From Paeniglutamicibacter sulfureus (GTDB lineage: Bacteria > Actinomycetota > Actinomycetes > Actinomycetales > Micrococcaceae), in NCBI RefSeq assembly GCF_030512175.1, contig NZ_JAULBL010000002.1:99689-163688 (forward strand): 64,000 nucleotides of DNA, read 5' to 3'. Within the stretch, counting starts at the first letter, position 1, and each line of letters begins with the position of its first letter. The position numbers and the translations under genes are program-made. The notes beneath the pieces were generated by a model. It saw only the letters and a list, made by a program, of their open reading frames with translations. It made no database searches and was not told where the DNA came from. Below, one piece after another: positions 17,880 through 26,813 of this stretch.

Positions 17880-20165
17880 TTACTTGCGCCCGAAGCTGCG
17901 CAGGCGCAGCGAGTTGGCGACCACCAGCACGGAGCTGGCTGCCATCGCTGCCCCGGCGATCATCGGATTCAGGAACCCCAGTGCCGCGATCGGTATGCCG
18001 GCGGTGTTGTATGCGAACGCCCAGAACAGGTTGACCTTGATGGTTCCCAGGGTCTTGCGGGACAGCTCGATGGACTGGGCGACCTGGGTCAGGTCGTTGC
18101 CCATGATGGTCAAATCCGCAGCTTCGATGGCGACATCGGTGCCCGATCCCATGGCGATGCCCAGGTCGGCCTGGGCCAGTGCCGGTGCGTCGTTGACGCC
18201 GTCGCCGACCATTGCGACAACCTGCCCGCGTTCCTGGAGCTCGCGCACGGCGTGGGCCTTGCCGTCGGGGAAGACGTCGGCGAAGACGTCGTCCTCGGCG
18301 ATTCCGACCTGTGCGGCAACCAGCTTGGCCACCGCGGCGTTGTCGCCGGTGAGCAGCACCGGGCGCAGGCCCAGTTCCTTGAGCTTGGCAATGGCGGTGG
18401 CGGAGGATTCCTTGATGGTGTCGGTCAGGTTCACCAGTCCGGCGAGGGACCCGTCGACGCCAACCATGATGGAGGTGGCTCCGGCCTGCTGCGCTGCAGC
18501 AAGGGCGGCACGGTGCTCGTCGGTCAGTTCGATGCCGTTTTCCTTCAACCAGCTTTCCCGGCCCGCCACCACCACGCGGGTGCCGATGGTGGCGCGGACG
18601 CCGCCGCCTGGTGCGGAATTGAATCCGCGGCTCTCTTGCAACGGTGCCTTGGCGCGGGCCGCGGCGACGATGGCGTGGGCGATCGGGTGTTCGGAGCCGG
18701 ACTCGGCGGCCCCGGCCAGGGCCAGCAGCTCAGGCTCGTCGAATCCGGCGGCCGGGGTGGTGGAGGTGACTGTGAGGTTGCCCTCGGTGATGGTTCCGGT
18801 CTTGTCCAGCAGCACGGTGTCGATCTTGCGGGTGTCCTCCAGGACCTGCGGTCCGCGGATCAGGATTCCCAGCTGGGCCCCGCGACCGGTGCCCACCAGC
18901 AGCCCGATCGGGGTGGCCAGACCGAGGGCACAAGGGCAGGCGATGACCAGCACCGCGACGGAAGCGACGAATGCGGAGTGCACGTCTCCGGTGAACACCA
19001 GCCAGAGGACGAAGGTGAGCACCGCGATGACCAGCACGATCGGCACGAACACGGCGGAGATGCGGTCGGCAAGCCGGGCGATGGGCGCCTTGCCCGTCTG
19101 CGCCTCGGAGACCAGCCGGCCCATCTGGGCCAAGGTGGTGTCCGCCCCGACTCGGGTGGCGCGCACCAGCAAGGTCCCGGAGGTGTTGATGGTGGCGCCG
19201 GTGACGGTGTCGTCGGGGCCCACCTCGACGGGCACCGATTCGCCGGTGACCAGTGCAGTGTTGATGGCCGAGTGGCCGGTGACGACGAAACCGTCGGTGG
19301 CGATCTTTTCCCCGGGCCGGATGACGAACTCGTCGCCGGGAACCAGCTCGGAGGCCGCGATCTTGGTTTCCACCCCGTTGCGCAGCACCGTGGCTTCCTT
19401 GGCGCCCAGGTCCAGCAGGGACTTGAGGGCGTCGCCGGCGCGCGACTTGGCGCGGGCCTCGAGCCAGCGACCCAGCAACAGGAACGTGGCCACAACGCCG
19501 GCAGTCTCGAAGTAGAGCAGGTGCTCGCTCATGGCCATGCCGGTGTGGGCGGTCATCATGGGGTCGATGAGCAGCTGCCAGAGGGAGAAGAAGTAGGCGG
19601 CCAATACGCCGACGGACACCAGGGTGTCCATCGTGGAGGCGAGGTGGCGGGCGTTGATCGCCGCGGCGCGGTGGAATGGCCAAGCGGACCAGAAGGTCAC
19701 GGGCGTTGCCAGGACAAGTGCGACCCAGCCCCAGTGGGGGAACTGTGCCGGCGGGATCATGGAGATGATGAACAGCGGCACGGTGAAGATCGCGGCGACG
19801 ATCAGGCGCTTTTTCAGGTCGCTGCCGGCCGACTCGGCGGCGTGGTTGGTGCCGCGGATCTTGGGTGGTTCCGTTGTCCGGGCCGGCGCTTCGGTCTGCG
19901 CGGTGGTTGCCGCGGTGGCGTATTGGTCGACCTTGAGGTTTGCCTGGTAGCCGGCGGACTGTACGGTGGCGATGAGTTGTTCGTCGCTGATGTTTTCGGG
20001 GACCGTGATGCGTGCCGATTCCAGCGGCAGGTTCACGAGGGCCTCGACACCTTCGATCTTGCCGAGTTTTCGCTCGACCCGGCCCACGCAGGATGCGCAT
20101 GTCATGCCCTGGATATCCAGTTCGACGATGCGTTGGTTGGTGGGGAACGTGATGTCGTTGCTCAT
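17880..20165 (-). CDS. copA: CopA-type Cu(I) P1B-1 ATPase
   Basis: A 761-residue copper-exporting ATPase. N-terminal heavy-metal-associated domain with MTCASC (Cys23, Cys26), eight membrane segments, TGES at 307-310, the membrane metal site CPC at 410-412, the phosphorylated Asp454 in DKTGTIT and a late GDGVNDAPALA. The start at 20165 lies after the copZ gene and gives the usual short N-terminus; the frame stays open upstream but overlaps copZ. It is the third gene of csoR-copZ-copA. The CPC motif separates it functionally from the CPH-type CopB at 3371, giving the replicon both classes of copper pump. Confidence 0.97.
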   Translation of the reverse strand: MSNDITFPTNQRIVELDIQGMTCASCVGRVERKLGKIEGVEALVNLPLESARITVPENISDEQLIATVQSAGYQANLKVDQYATAATTAQTEAPARTTEPPKIRGTNHAAESAGSDLKKRLIVAAIFTVPLFIISMIPPAQFPHWGWVALVLATPVTFWSAWPFHRAAAINARHLASTMDTLVSVGVLAAYFFSLWQLLIDPMMTAHTGMAMSEHLLYFETAGVVATFLLLGRWLEARAKSRAGDALKSLLDLGAKEATVLRNGVETKIAASELVPGDEFVIRPGEKIATDGFVVTGHSAINTALVTGESVPVEVGPDDTVTGATINTSGTLLVRATRVGADTTLAQMGRLVSEAQTGKAPIARLADRISAVFVPIVLVIAVLTFVLWLVFTGDVHSAFVASVAVLVIACPCALGLATPIGLLVGTGRGAQLGILIRGPQVLEDTRKIDTVLLDKTGTITEGNLTVTSTTPAAGFDEPELLALAGAAESGSEHPIAHAIVAAARAKAPLQESRGFNSAPGGGVRATIGTRVVVAGRESWLKENGIELTDEHRAALAAAQQAGATSIMVGVDGSLAGLVNLTDTIKESSATAIAKLKELGLRPVLLTGDNAAVAKLVAAQVGIAEDDVFADVFPDGKAHAVRELQERGQVVAMVGDGVNDAPALAQADLGIAMGSGTDVAIEAADLTIMGNDLTQVAQSIELSRKTLGTIKVNLFWAFAYNTAGIPIAALGFLNPMIAGAAMAASSVLVVANSLRLRSFGRK

Positions 20166-20251
20166 GATTCCATTTCTTGTCTCGGCCGCAACGGGCGGGA
20201 GGGTCCGGATGTCAGGACCGGCCCCCGCCCCTGGGGTGAGTGGGGAGATGC

Positions 20252-20578
20252 CTAGGCGCTTGCGGAGACGAGCGTGTAGCCGGCCTCCGTCACTGCGGCT
20301 TCGAGAACAGAGTTTTCGACGGCTGAGTTGGTGGTGACGGTCGCGGTGGAGGTTCCTCCGGCAGCCAGAATGATCTCGACATTGCTGACCCCGGGGACCT
20401 CGTTGAGTTCCTCGGTGACGGAGGAGACGCAGTGGCCGCAGGTCATGCCGTCGATCTTCAGGGTGATGTTGTTCTGGTTCATGGTTTCCTCGGAGGGTTT
20501 GGTAGTGATGGTGAGGCCTTCGTTTGAGTTGCTTCCGCAGCCGCAGCCGCCGCAACCGCAGCTTGATTCGTTGCTCAT
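20252..20578 (-). CDS. copZ: CopZ-like copper chaperone with Cys-rich N-terminal extension
   Basis: A 108-residue protein. The C-terminal part is a ferredoxin-like heavy-metal domain with MTCGHC (Cys47, Cys50), which hands Cu(I) to CopA. The extra N-terminus contains four CG repeats (SCGCGGCGCGS) that could bind more copper. ATG 20578 has an excellent AAGGAG site; an internal ATG at 20482 also has GAGGAA upstream and would yield a conventional chaperone of about 76 residues, so two forms may be made. It lies between csoR and copA. Confidence 0.9.
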   Translation of the reverse strand: MSNESSCGCGGCGCGSNSNEGLTITTKPSEETMNQNNITLKIDGMTCGHCVSSVTEELNEVPGVSNVEIILAAGGTSTATVTTNSAVENSVLEAAVTEAGYTLVSASA

Positions 20579-20616
20579 GGGTTCTCCTTGTGGGGTGTTG
20601 GAAACGCGTGTGGCGG

Positions 20617-20946
20617 TTAGCGCAGCAGGCGGCCAATGGCCGTGGTGACCTCGGAAACCTTCTCGTCCACGTGGGACCGGTCCCCAGTTTGGATGCTCTG
20701 CTCCGCGGCATTCACAACGCAATGGGAAACGTGCTCTTCTAACAGGCCGAGACTGACCTTGTGCAGGGCCGCATTGATGGCCGAGATCTGCGCGAGGATG
20801 TCGATGCAGTACTTGTCCTCGTTCACCATGCGGCTGACCCCGCGAACCTGGCCTTCGATGCGGCTGAGTCGCTTCGTCAAGGCATCCTTGTGGGCCGTGT
20901 ATCCGTGCCCGACGTGCTCGTCGACCGGAAGTGCAGTGTTTTCCAT
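20617..20946 (-). CDS. csoR: CsoR copper-sensing repressor
   Basis: A 109-residue all-helical DUF156 repressor that releases DNA when it binds Cu(I). Ligands Cys47, His72 and Cys76 have exactly the Cys-His-Cys spacing (25 and 4) of mycobacterial CsoR (Cys36, His61, Cys65). The start at ATG 20946 is chosen because the predicted -10 box ends seven bases upstream, so the mRNA may be leaderless; the longer frame to 20991 runs through the operator. It should control its own operon and the copB promoter at 5551-5580. Confidence 0.95.
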   Translation of the reverse strand: MENTALPVDEHVGHGYTAHKDALTKRLSRIEGQVRGVSRMVNEDKYCIDILAQISAINAALHKVSLGLLEEHVSHCVVNAAEQSIQTGDRSHVDEKVSEVTTAIGRLLR

Positions 20947-20953
20947 ATCCCAA

Positions 20954-20998
20954 ATGATACCCCCTATGGGTATATTGTCAAGTACCCCCAAGGGGTAT
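20954..20998 (-). promoter_or_regulatory. csoR promoter with two CsoR operators
   Basis: Two palindromes lie in the promoter: ATACCCCCTATGGGTAT (20957-20973) and GTACCCCCAAGGGGTAT (20982-20998), both 17 bp with 7-bp halves and a 3-bp centre. On the minus strand a perfect -35 TTGACA (20976-20981) and a -10 TATCAT (20954-20959) stand 16 bp apart, so the first operator fills the spacer. The start codon falls about where transcription should begin. Confidence 0.88.
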
Positions 20999-21496
20999 GC
21001 TTGTCACGGCTTAGACTGATTCTCGGCCAGAAGGCCAGCGGTGCAGCGGTTGGTGCTAAGCGTGTGATCGCGGTCCCGGACTACGGGTCATTTGGTGCCA
21101 GGGTCCTCTGCACTCCGCTGGGGCATCAGTGATCACTGGCTTTTGACGGATCAGGCGTTCGGGCCGAGGTGGCGGTAGAGCGTCGCGCGGCTCCACCCGA
21201 CCAAACGTGCCGCGTCTTCCGCGGTGCGTCCCTTCAACCGGGCGTCCTTAACGATCGCGAGCTTGTCGGCGATCACCTTCGGGTCCGAGAGCGGCCGGCC
21301 GAATCGGGTGCCGGTTTGCCGGGCGGCGGCGATCCCGGCGTTGACCCGCTCCTGTTTAGGCGGAGCTTTCGGTAGCGCATGTGGAACGAACCGGTAGCAA
21401 AAATGTAAGTATCCGGTAGCGCTTCGGGGGATTCAGAGTCAGGATTGCTTTCACCCACGGCAACAGGTCGTGGACAGTGAAAGGAAACCGACCGTA

Positions 21497-23149
21497 GTGG
21501 CTGATTACAAACAAATCATGGCCCTGCTGGTGCAGGGCAATTCGTATCGGCAGGTCCAAGCGCGAGCCGGTTGCTCGCATCGAACGATCTCCAAGGCCCG
21601 CCAGGTCCTTGACGACCAGAAACTGACCACCCTTGATCAGGTCGGTGCGCTTAGCGATGAGGACCTTGACCGGCTTTTCAGCGATGGCCGCAAGAACGTG
21701 TCCAGCGAGTTCGTTCCCGTCAACATCGATGCCGTGGTGAAGGCCCGGATCGGCCGGAAAAAGCCACCGTTAAAGGTCATGTGGGCCCGCTACCTGGACA
21801 CCCCGCACACGGGCTCCGCCCGGTTTTACGGGTATGAACGGTTCTGCCAGATCGTTGCCGAGCACGTGAAGGCCAACGACCTGACCAGCCCGCTTACGCA
21901 CGAACCCGGACGCACGATGCAGGTCGACTGGGCCGGGACCAAGATGCAGCTGACCGACCCCATCACCCGGGAAACCACGAAGGTCTCGGTCTTCGTGGCG
22001 TCGTTGCCGTATTCGGGCATGATCTTCGCGTACGGGTCCCTGGACGAGAAGCTTCCAGCGTGGTGCCAGATGCACCGCAGGGCCTTTGAATATTTTCAAG
22101 GCGTGACCCAACTGGTCATTCCCGACAATGCCTCGACCGCCTCGAACCAGATCAGCCGCTATGAAAAGGCCCGGGACGTGAACCAGTCCTATGAGGCTTT
22201 CCTGGAGTATTACCAGAGCGCGGCAGTCCCGACCGGATCCTACAAGCCGCAAGAGAAAGGCCACGTCGAGGCCGGGGTGAAGATCGTGACGAACTGGATC
22301 ATCCACTATCTTGCCGACCGGCGCTTCACGACCCTGGATGAGCTCAATGAGGCCGTGGCCGAACAGATGGACATGATCAACGAACGGACGCCCTTCCGCG
22401 GTGAGCCCCGCTCCCGGCGTGAGTGGTTCGAGGAAGCCGAGCGCCCCGAGTTGATCGGCCTCCCGGATGAGCCGTGGCGGGAAGTTCAGTGGCGCAAGGC
22501 GAAGGTCTCGCGGGACTGGCACGTGCAGGTCGACACGATCAAATACTCGGTTCCGCACCAGCACGCCGGGCAGACCCTGGACGTGCGGGTGGTCGGTGAG
22601 CAGGTCACGATCCTTGCCGGCGGGGCAGTGATCGCTTCGCACCAGCGTGGGGCGCGGCGTCATTCCTACGTCACCGACGCCGACCATGCGCCGCACGGGT
22701 ATGAGGACACCTCACTGCTATGGACCCGGGCCTATTTCATCCGGCAAGCGACCAAGGTCGGCCCCTACACGGTCCAGGCTTTGACCCGGTTGCTGGAGCG
22801 GAAGAAGATCGAAGCCCAGGGCTACCGGTCGTGCTTGAACATCCTCGAGCTGGGGAAAGGCAACAACCGCAGCCTGTTGGAACAGGCCTGCCACGACCTC
22901 TGCGTGCACGACGCGAGGAACCCGATCAGCTATACCGCGGTCAAGCATCGCATCGCCGTCCTGCGTGCGGACCATGCCGGGCGTCCTGCAACTCTCGCTC
23001 CTGGCCCGGGGCCGTCCGCTGCGACGGGGAGAACGGTGGGCGTCCGGGATACCAGCCGTGCCCACCTGGACGGGATCTCGCAGTTCAGTCTCGAGGCGCT
23101 GACCAACGCAAGCCTGACCGAGCCGACGACGGGGGAAGGCCGTGCTTGA
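21497..23149 (+). CDS. istA: IS21-family transposase IstA
   Basis: About 550 residues. An N-terminal helix-turn-helix (NSYRQVQARAGCSHRTISKA) is followed by an integrase-type DDE core: QVDWAGTKMQ (first Asp), then VIPDNASTA (second Asp) and KGHVEAGVKI (Glu). The start is set at GTG 21497 after AAGGA; the frame is open further upstream to 21470. It overlaps istB by 8 bp, the usual coupling in this family. Confidence 0.93.
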   Translation: MADYKQIMALLVQGNSYRQVQARAGCSHRTISKARQVLDDQKLTTLDQVGALSDEDLDRLFSDGRKNVSSEFVPVNIDAVVKARIGRKKPPLKVMWARYLDTPHTGSARFYGYERFCQIVAEHVKANDLTSPLTHEPGRTMQVDWAGTKMQLTDPITRETTKVSVFVASLPYSGMIFAYGSLDEKLPAWCQMHRRAFEYFQGVTQLVIPDNASTASNQISRYEKARDVNQSYEAFLEYYQSAAVPTGSYKPQEKGHVEAGVKIVTNWIIHYLADRRFTTLDELNEAVAEQMDMINERTPFRGEPRSRREWFEEAERPELIGLPDEPWREVQWRKAKVSRDWHVQVDTIKYSVPHQHAGQTLDVRVVGEQVTILAGGAVIASHQRGARRHSYVTDADHAPHGYEDTSLLWTRAYFIRQATKVGPYTVQALTRLLERKKIEAQGYRSCLNILELGKGNNRSLLEQACHDLCVHDARNPISYTAVKHRIAVLRADHAGRPATLAPGPGPSAATGRTVGVRDTSRAHLDGISQFSLEALTNASLTEPTTGEGRA

Positions 23150-23915
23150 CCACCACCTGACGGAAGATGACATGGGGCTGTTTACCAGGTTGCGGATGAC
23201 CGCGTTCGGCCAGGCTGTCATCGACATGGCCAACGATCCGGCCTATGACGAATGGACGTTCTCCCGCAAGGTCCGTCACGCCTTGGACCAGGAGACCACG
23301 GCCCGGGCCCAGCGTCGGGTGGTGAAACTGCTCAAGGAGTCGAAAACGCCCAACCCGGCCGCTTGCATTGAAGAGATCCACTATCTGCCCGATAGGACGC
23401 TGAACCGGGAGGTCGTGGCACGGCTCGCGTCGTGCCAGTGGATTGAGCAGACGACGAATCTGGTGATCCTCGGGAAATCAAGTGTCGGCAAATCGTATTT
23501 GGCCCAGGCCTTGGTCAACGCGGCTTGCCGGCACGACCACACGGCACGCTACTTCCGGCTTGATGACCTGGCCAATAAGCTCGCGGTCTATCATCGGGCG
23601 GACTCCGAACGGCTGAAGTTCCTCGGAGACCTGCACGACTGCGATGTCCTGGTCCTGGATGATTTCCTGACCACGCCGATCAGCCCGGAGACTGCGAGCG
23701 AACTGCTCAATATCCTTGCAGGACGTGAACACCGGGGCGCCACGGTGGTGACGTCGCAGTTCGATCCCGAGGACTGGTACAAGTCGCTGCACGATGCGGT
23801 GATCGCCGAGTCAATCCTTAACCGCATTGTTTCCAGCAGTGAACTGATCCAGCTTGACGGGCCGAATATGCGCCGGCGCGCCCACGCCGATCAAGGAGCT
23901 GAGCCTGCAAGCTAA
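23142..23915 (+). CDS. istB: IS21-family helper ATPase IstB
   Basis: A 257-residue AAA+ ATPase with Walker A GKSSVGKS at 111-118, Walker B VLVLDDF near 167 and a later sensor region TVVTSQFDPEDWY. IstB assists IstA in target choice and strand transfer. The start is GTG, inside the end of istA. Confidence 0.93.
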   Translation: MLDHHLTEDDMGLFTRLRMTAFGQAVIDMANDPAYDEWTFSRKVRHALDQETTARAQRRVVKLLKESKTPNPAACIEEIHYLPDRTLNREVVARLASCQWIEQTTNLVILGKSSVGKSYLAQALVNAACRHDHTARYFRLDDLANKLAVYHRADSERLKFLGDLHDCDVLVLDDFLTTPISPETASELLNILAGREHRGATVVTSQFDPEDWYKSLHDAVIAESILNRIVSSSELIQLDGPNMRRRAHADQGAEPAS

Positions 23916-24403
23916 AGCGGTGGGGTGCTGGTGCGAGGGTTCGGGCACTACCGGGTCCTCGCACCAGTGCTACCGGTTCGTTCCACAGGCGTTACCGAAA
24001 GCTCCGTCCATACAGCTCCACGATCAGCTCGCGCTCGTACTCGGCCAGGGAGGCGAGCATGTTCAGCATCATCCGTCCGGTTGAGGTCGCCGGGTCGATC
24101 CCGTCCGAAATGGATCGGACGTTCACGCCGCGGTCGCGCAGCAGGTTCACGGTGTTCAGGACATCGACCAGGGAACGTCCGAGCCGGTCGACCCTCCAGA
24201 CCACCACGGTGTCCCCAGCCTCGGCGTACTCCAACAGCTTCTTCATCCCGGGCCGATCGATCGTGGTCCTGCTTCCGGAGGTGACGTCGGCGAACACGTC
24301 GCGCTTCTGCACCCCGTCCTTGAGCAGCGCGTCAAGCTGCAACTGCGCTTCCTGGCTCGAGGTGCTCACCCGCGTGTATCCCAAATGTCTCACGCCATCT
24401 TTT

Positions 24404-24472
24404 TGGCTCAAAAACCCATCGAAGCCAACAGCTCGAGACGTTTTACGGCGGGACGACTTTTCGAGACGTTTT
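24404..24472. repeat. res-like site of the split resolvase
   Basis: Just upstream of the resolvase start lie a dyad with arms TTGGCT and AGCCAA (24404-24429) and two direct copies of TCGAGACGTTTT (24433-24444 and 24461-24472). The position and the multi-subsite layout fit a serine-resolvase res site. Confidence 0.6.
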
Positions 24473-24569
24473 GCGCCCTGCCACCCCGGGCCAGGCTGGC
24501 GTTTTCCGAAGGCGACTGCACTGAGTTTCCAAAGACGTCTGCACTGCTGATGGGGACTGCAGGTGGATA

Positions 24570-24959
24570 TCAGATGTAGCTGCAGATTTGTTCCGCCTCG
24601 CAGTTTCGCGGTTCTGCCGCCTCGGCAGTGGCATATTGTCCGGCCACGGCTGCTCGTAGAGCCGTTAGTTCTGCGATTTTCCGGTCTAGATCCATGATTT
24701 GATTGCCCAGGACGTCTCGGACATGGGTACAGGGCGGGTGGCCATCATCACGGATCTGAAGGATTCCTTGGATCTGCGCCAGAGTCAGCCCTGCAATCTG
24801 GCTGCGGCGGATGAATTCAAGACGGCTGGTCGTTTCGCGCCCATACTCGCGATAGCCATTGGTGGACCGTTCAGCTGCCGGAAGCAATCCCCGGTCTTCG
24901 TAGAACCTAATTGTCTTGGTTGTCATGCCGACAGCGGCAGCAACTTCACCGATCCGCAT
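24570..24959 (-). CDS. merR: MerR-family metal-responsive regulator (MerR-like)
   Basis: A 129-residue protein with the MerR N-terminal winged helix (MRIGEVAAAVGMTTKTIRFYED), the dimerisation helix, and metal-type cysteines at 77 (PPCTHV), 120 and 126. These differ somewhat from Proteobacterial MerR but sit in the same places. It is divergent from merA with an operator between, the classic layout in which MerR twists a long-spaced promoter when Hg(II) binds. A ZntR/CadR-like specificity cannot be excluded by sequence, but the merA neighbour favours mercury. Confidence 0.85.
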   Translation of the reverse strand: MRIGEVAAAVGMTTKTIRFYEDRGLLPAAERSTNGYREYGRETTSRLEFIRRSQIAGLTLAQIQGILQIRDDGHPPCTHVRDVLGNQIMDLDRKIAELTALRAAVAGQYATAEAAEPRNCEAEQICSYI

Positions 24960-24996
24960 TGCGGGTCCTTCTTCTCAGTCCGAAAACGACTCTAAG

Positions 24997-25085
24997 CCTC
25001 CCACGGTACTGGAAAGTTGCCGGGTCCCGCCAAGCCCCATTTCACAGCTCCAGGGGGCTCTTGACCTTCCCGTGTAGTGGAAGGT
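24997..25085. promoter_or_regulatory. merR-merA divergent control region with two MerR-type dyads
   Basis: The merA-proximal dyad has arms ACCTTCC (25064-25070) and GGAAGGT (25079-25085) within a promoter whose -35 is TTGACC (25061-25066) and whose spacer is about 19-20 bp, the over-long spacing MerR regulators correct. A weaker copy, CCTCCCACGGTACTGGAAAG (24997-25016), lies next to merR and may serve its own promoter. Confidence 0.7.
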
Positions 25086-25144
25086 GCAGACTAGGGGCAC
25101 ACCGGAAGAACACCGCTGTGTTCACTAAGACTCCTGGAGGAACA

Positions 25145-26587
25145 ATGCCTGAGGCAGCACCGGATTTTGATTTGGCCGTGATCGGGTCCGGCGGCGGTGC
25201 CTTCGCCGCCGCCATCCGAGCCACCAACCTGGGCAAACGGGTGGTCATGATTGAACGCTCCACGGTGGGCGGGACCTGCGTGAACACTGGGTGTGTACCC
25301 TCCAAAGCCCTGCTGGCCGCCGCCGAGGCCAGGCATGTCGCATTGGATGCGACGGGAAGGTTCCCCGGGATCAGCACCACCGCCGCCGCGGTGGACATGG
25401 GTGCGCTGATTGACGGGAAACGCTCCCTGGTCGATGGTATGCGCTCGGATAAGTACGTGGATCTGGCCGCCGAGTACGGGTGGGACCTGCGTCAGGGTAC
25501 GGCGGTGTTCGCCGGCACCCCGGAGGAACCGGCCCTGAAGGTCAAGGGACCCAATGGCACCCGTGATTCCCTGACGGCTGCCCATTATCTGGTCGCGACA
25601 GGTTCGGCCCCGTGGGCGCCTCCGGTGCCGGGGATGGATGAGGTTGACTACCTGACCTCGACCACGGCCATGGAACTGGACGAAGTGCCCGAGTCCCTGA
25701 TCGTCTTTGGTGGCGGCTACGTGGCGCTGGAACAAGCGCATCTTTTTGCCCGCCTTGGATCCAAAGTGACCCTGCTGGCCCGCTCCCGGTTGGCCTCTCA
25801 GGAGGAACCTGAAGCCTCCCGCGCCCTGATGGGTGTCTTCGCCGACGAGGGTATTCGCGTGGTCCGCCGCGCGGCCGTGACATCGATCCGCACCAACCCG
25901 TCTGGGGCAGAAATGACTGTCACCGCCACGGTGGCCGGTGGCCAGGAGGAATTCCGCGCCGCAAAGCTGCTGGTCGCCACGGGACGCCGCGCCGTCACTC
26001 AAGGGCTCGACCTTGATGCCGTAGGCGTGAAAACCGGCGACACCGGCCAGATCCTAGTGGAGAAAACGCTGGTCAGCTCCAACCCCAGGATCTGGGCCGC
26101 CGGGGATGTAACCGGTCACCGGGAATTCGTCTACGTCGCATCCGCCCACGGAACCCTGATGGTGGAAAACGCATTCAACAACGCCGGACACCAGGTTGAC
26201 TACCGCCACCTGCCCCGAGTGACGTTCACCAGCCCGGCCCTCGCCGCGGTGGGCATGACCGACGAGGAAGCGACCCAAGCTGGCATCCGCTGCGAATGTA
26301 GGGTCCTGCCCCTGGAATATGTCCCGCGGGCACTGGTGAACCGGGACACCCGCGGGTTCATCAAGATCGTCGCCGACAGCAGCACCGGCCGCATCGTCGG
26401 GATCACCGCAGTCGGAAAGGACGCCGGGGAGCTGGCCGCTGCCGGGGTGTACATCCTCGAGGCGGGCATGACCGTGAGCCAGGTCGCGAACCTCTGGTCC
26501 CCGTATCTGACGATGGCCGAAGGCATCAAAATCGCCGCCCAGTCCTTCACCACCGATGTCTCCAAACTCTCCTGCTGTGCCTCCTGA
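25145..26587 (+). CDS. merA: mercuric reductase MerA
   Basis: A 480-residue flavin disulfide reductase converting Hg(II) to volatile Hg(0) with NADPH. FAD motif IGSGGGAFAAA near 13-23, redox pair Cys45-Cys50 in GGTCVNTGCVPSK, NAD motif FGGGYVALEQAH, and the terminal Cys-Cys pair (477-478, LSCCAS) that relays mercury into the active site. The N-terminal NmerA metal domain is absent, as in many actinobacterial enzymes. GGAGGA stands upstream of ATG 25145; a longer frame upstream runs through the promoter. No mercury transporter or lyase gene accompanies it. Confidence 0.95.
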   Translation: MPEAAPDFDLAVIGSGGGAFAAAIRATNLGKRVVMIERSTVGGTCVNTGCVPSKALLAAAEARHVALDATGRFPGISTTAAAVDMGALIDGKRSLVDGMRSDKYVDLAAEYGWDLRQGTAVFAGTPEEPALKVKGPNGTRDSLTAAHYLVATGSAPWAPPVPGMDEVDYLTSTTAMELDEVPESLIVFGGGYVALEQAHLFARLGSKVTLLARSRLASQEEPEASRALMGVFADEGIRVVRRAAVTSIRTNPSGAEMTVTATVAGGQEEFRAAKLLVATGRRAVTQGLDLDAVGVKTGDTGQILVEKTLVSSNPRIWAAGDVTGHREFVYVASAHGTLMVENAFNNAGHQVDYRHLPRVTFTSPALAAVGMTDEEATQAGIRCECRVLPLEYVPRALVNRDTRGFIKIVADSSTGRIVGITAVGKDAGELAAAGVYILEAGMTVSQVANLWSPYLTMAEGIKIAAQSFTTDVSKLSCCAS

Positions 26588-26813
26588 TTTCGCAGGAAAG
26601 CCAAAGCCCGAGGGGCACCCATCTTAGAAGGGCGATCTACCGGCGCAGGTCTTTTCCGGAACCGACTGACCCCCGTCTCAATACCTTGGAAGTGGGACAC
26701 TCCTACCAGGAATTCGAATCAGGGCGACACGCCGCCAAATTTCGTTCCATAATTAATGCCAAAAAAGCATACCAAAAGAAACGTATGAAACGAACTTTCG
26801 GTACAGTAGTCGC

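Larger units (their letters stand above)
21353..24014 (+). mobile_element. IS21-family insertion sequence (istA-istB), 5-bp target duplication
   Basis: A 2662-bp element whose ends read TGTTTAGGCGGAGC (left) and, inverted, TGTATGGACGGAGC (right). The two ends match over about 40 bp with a few differences and start with TGT, typical of IS21. Both flanks carry GCTCC (21348-21352 and 24015-24019), a target duplication within the reported IS21 range. Inner copies of CGGTAGC recur near both ends, as in multi-site IstA-binding ends. Transposase and helper ATPase are both complete, so the element looks intact. Confidence 0.93.
21151..24411 (-). pseudogene. serine resolvase gene split by an IS21-family element
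   Basis: The N-terminal part (24015-24411) has the resolvase signature GYTRVST with catalytic Ser, the RxDRLGRS region (WRVDRLGRS) and ends at ERELIVE. The C-terminal part (21151-21352) resumes with QERVNAGIAAARQTGTRFGRP and a helix-turn-helix ending in GWSRATLYRHLGPNA. Removing 21353-24014 and one copy of GCTCC restores a normal resolvase of about 200 residues reading ERELIVERVNAG. The gene probably began at TTG 24411, next to res-like repeats. It is inactivated; the longest product left lacks the DNA-binding domain. Confidence 0.92.

Noticed and set aside
17736-20255. Very long plus-strand frame opposite copA
   Set aside because: Antisense shadow rich in Gly/Gln/Asp with no recognisable domain; copA is unambiguous.
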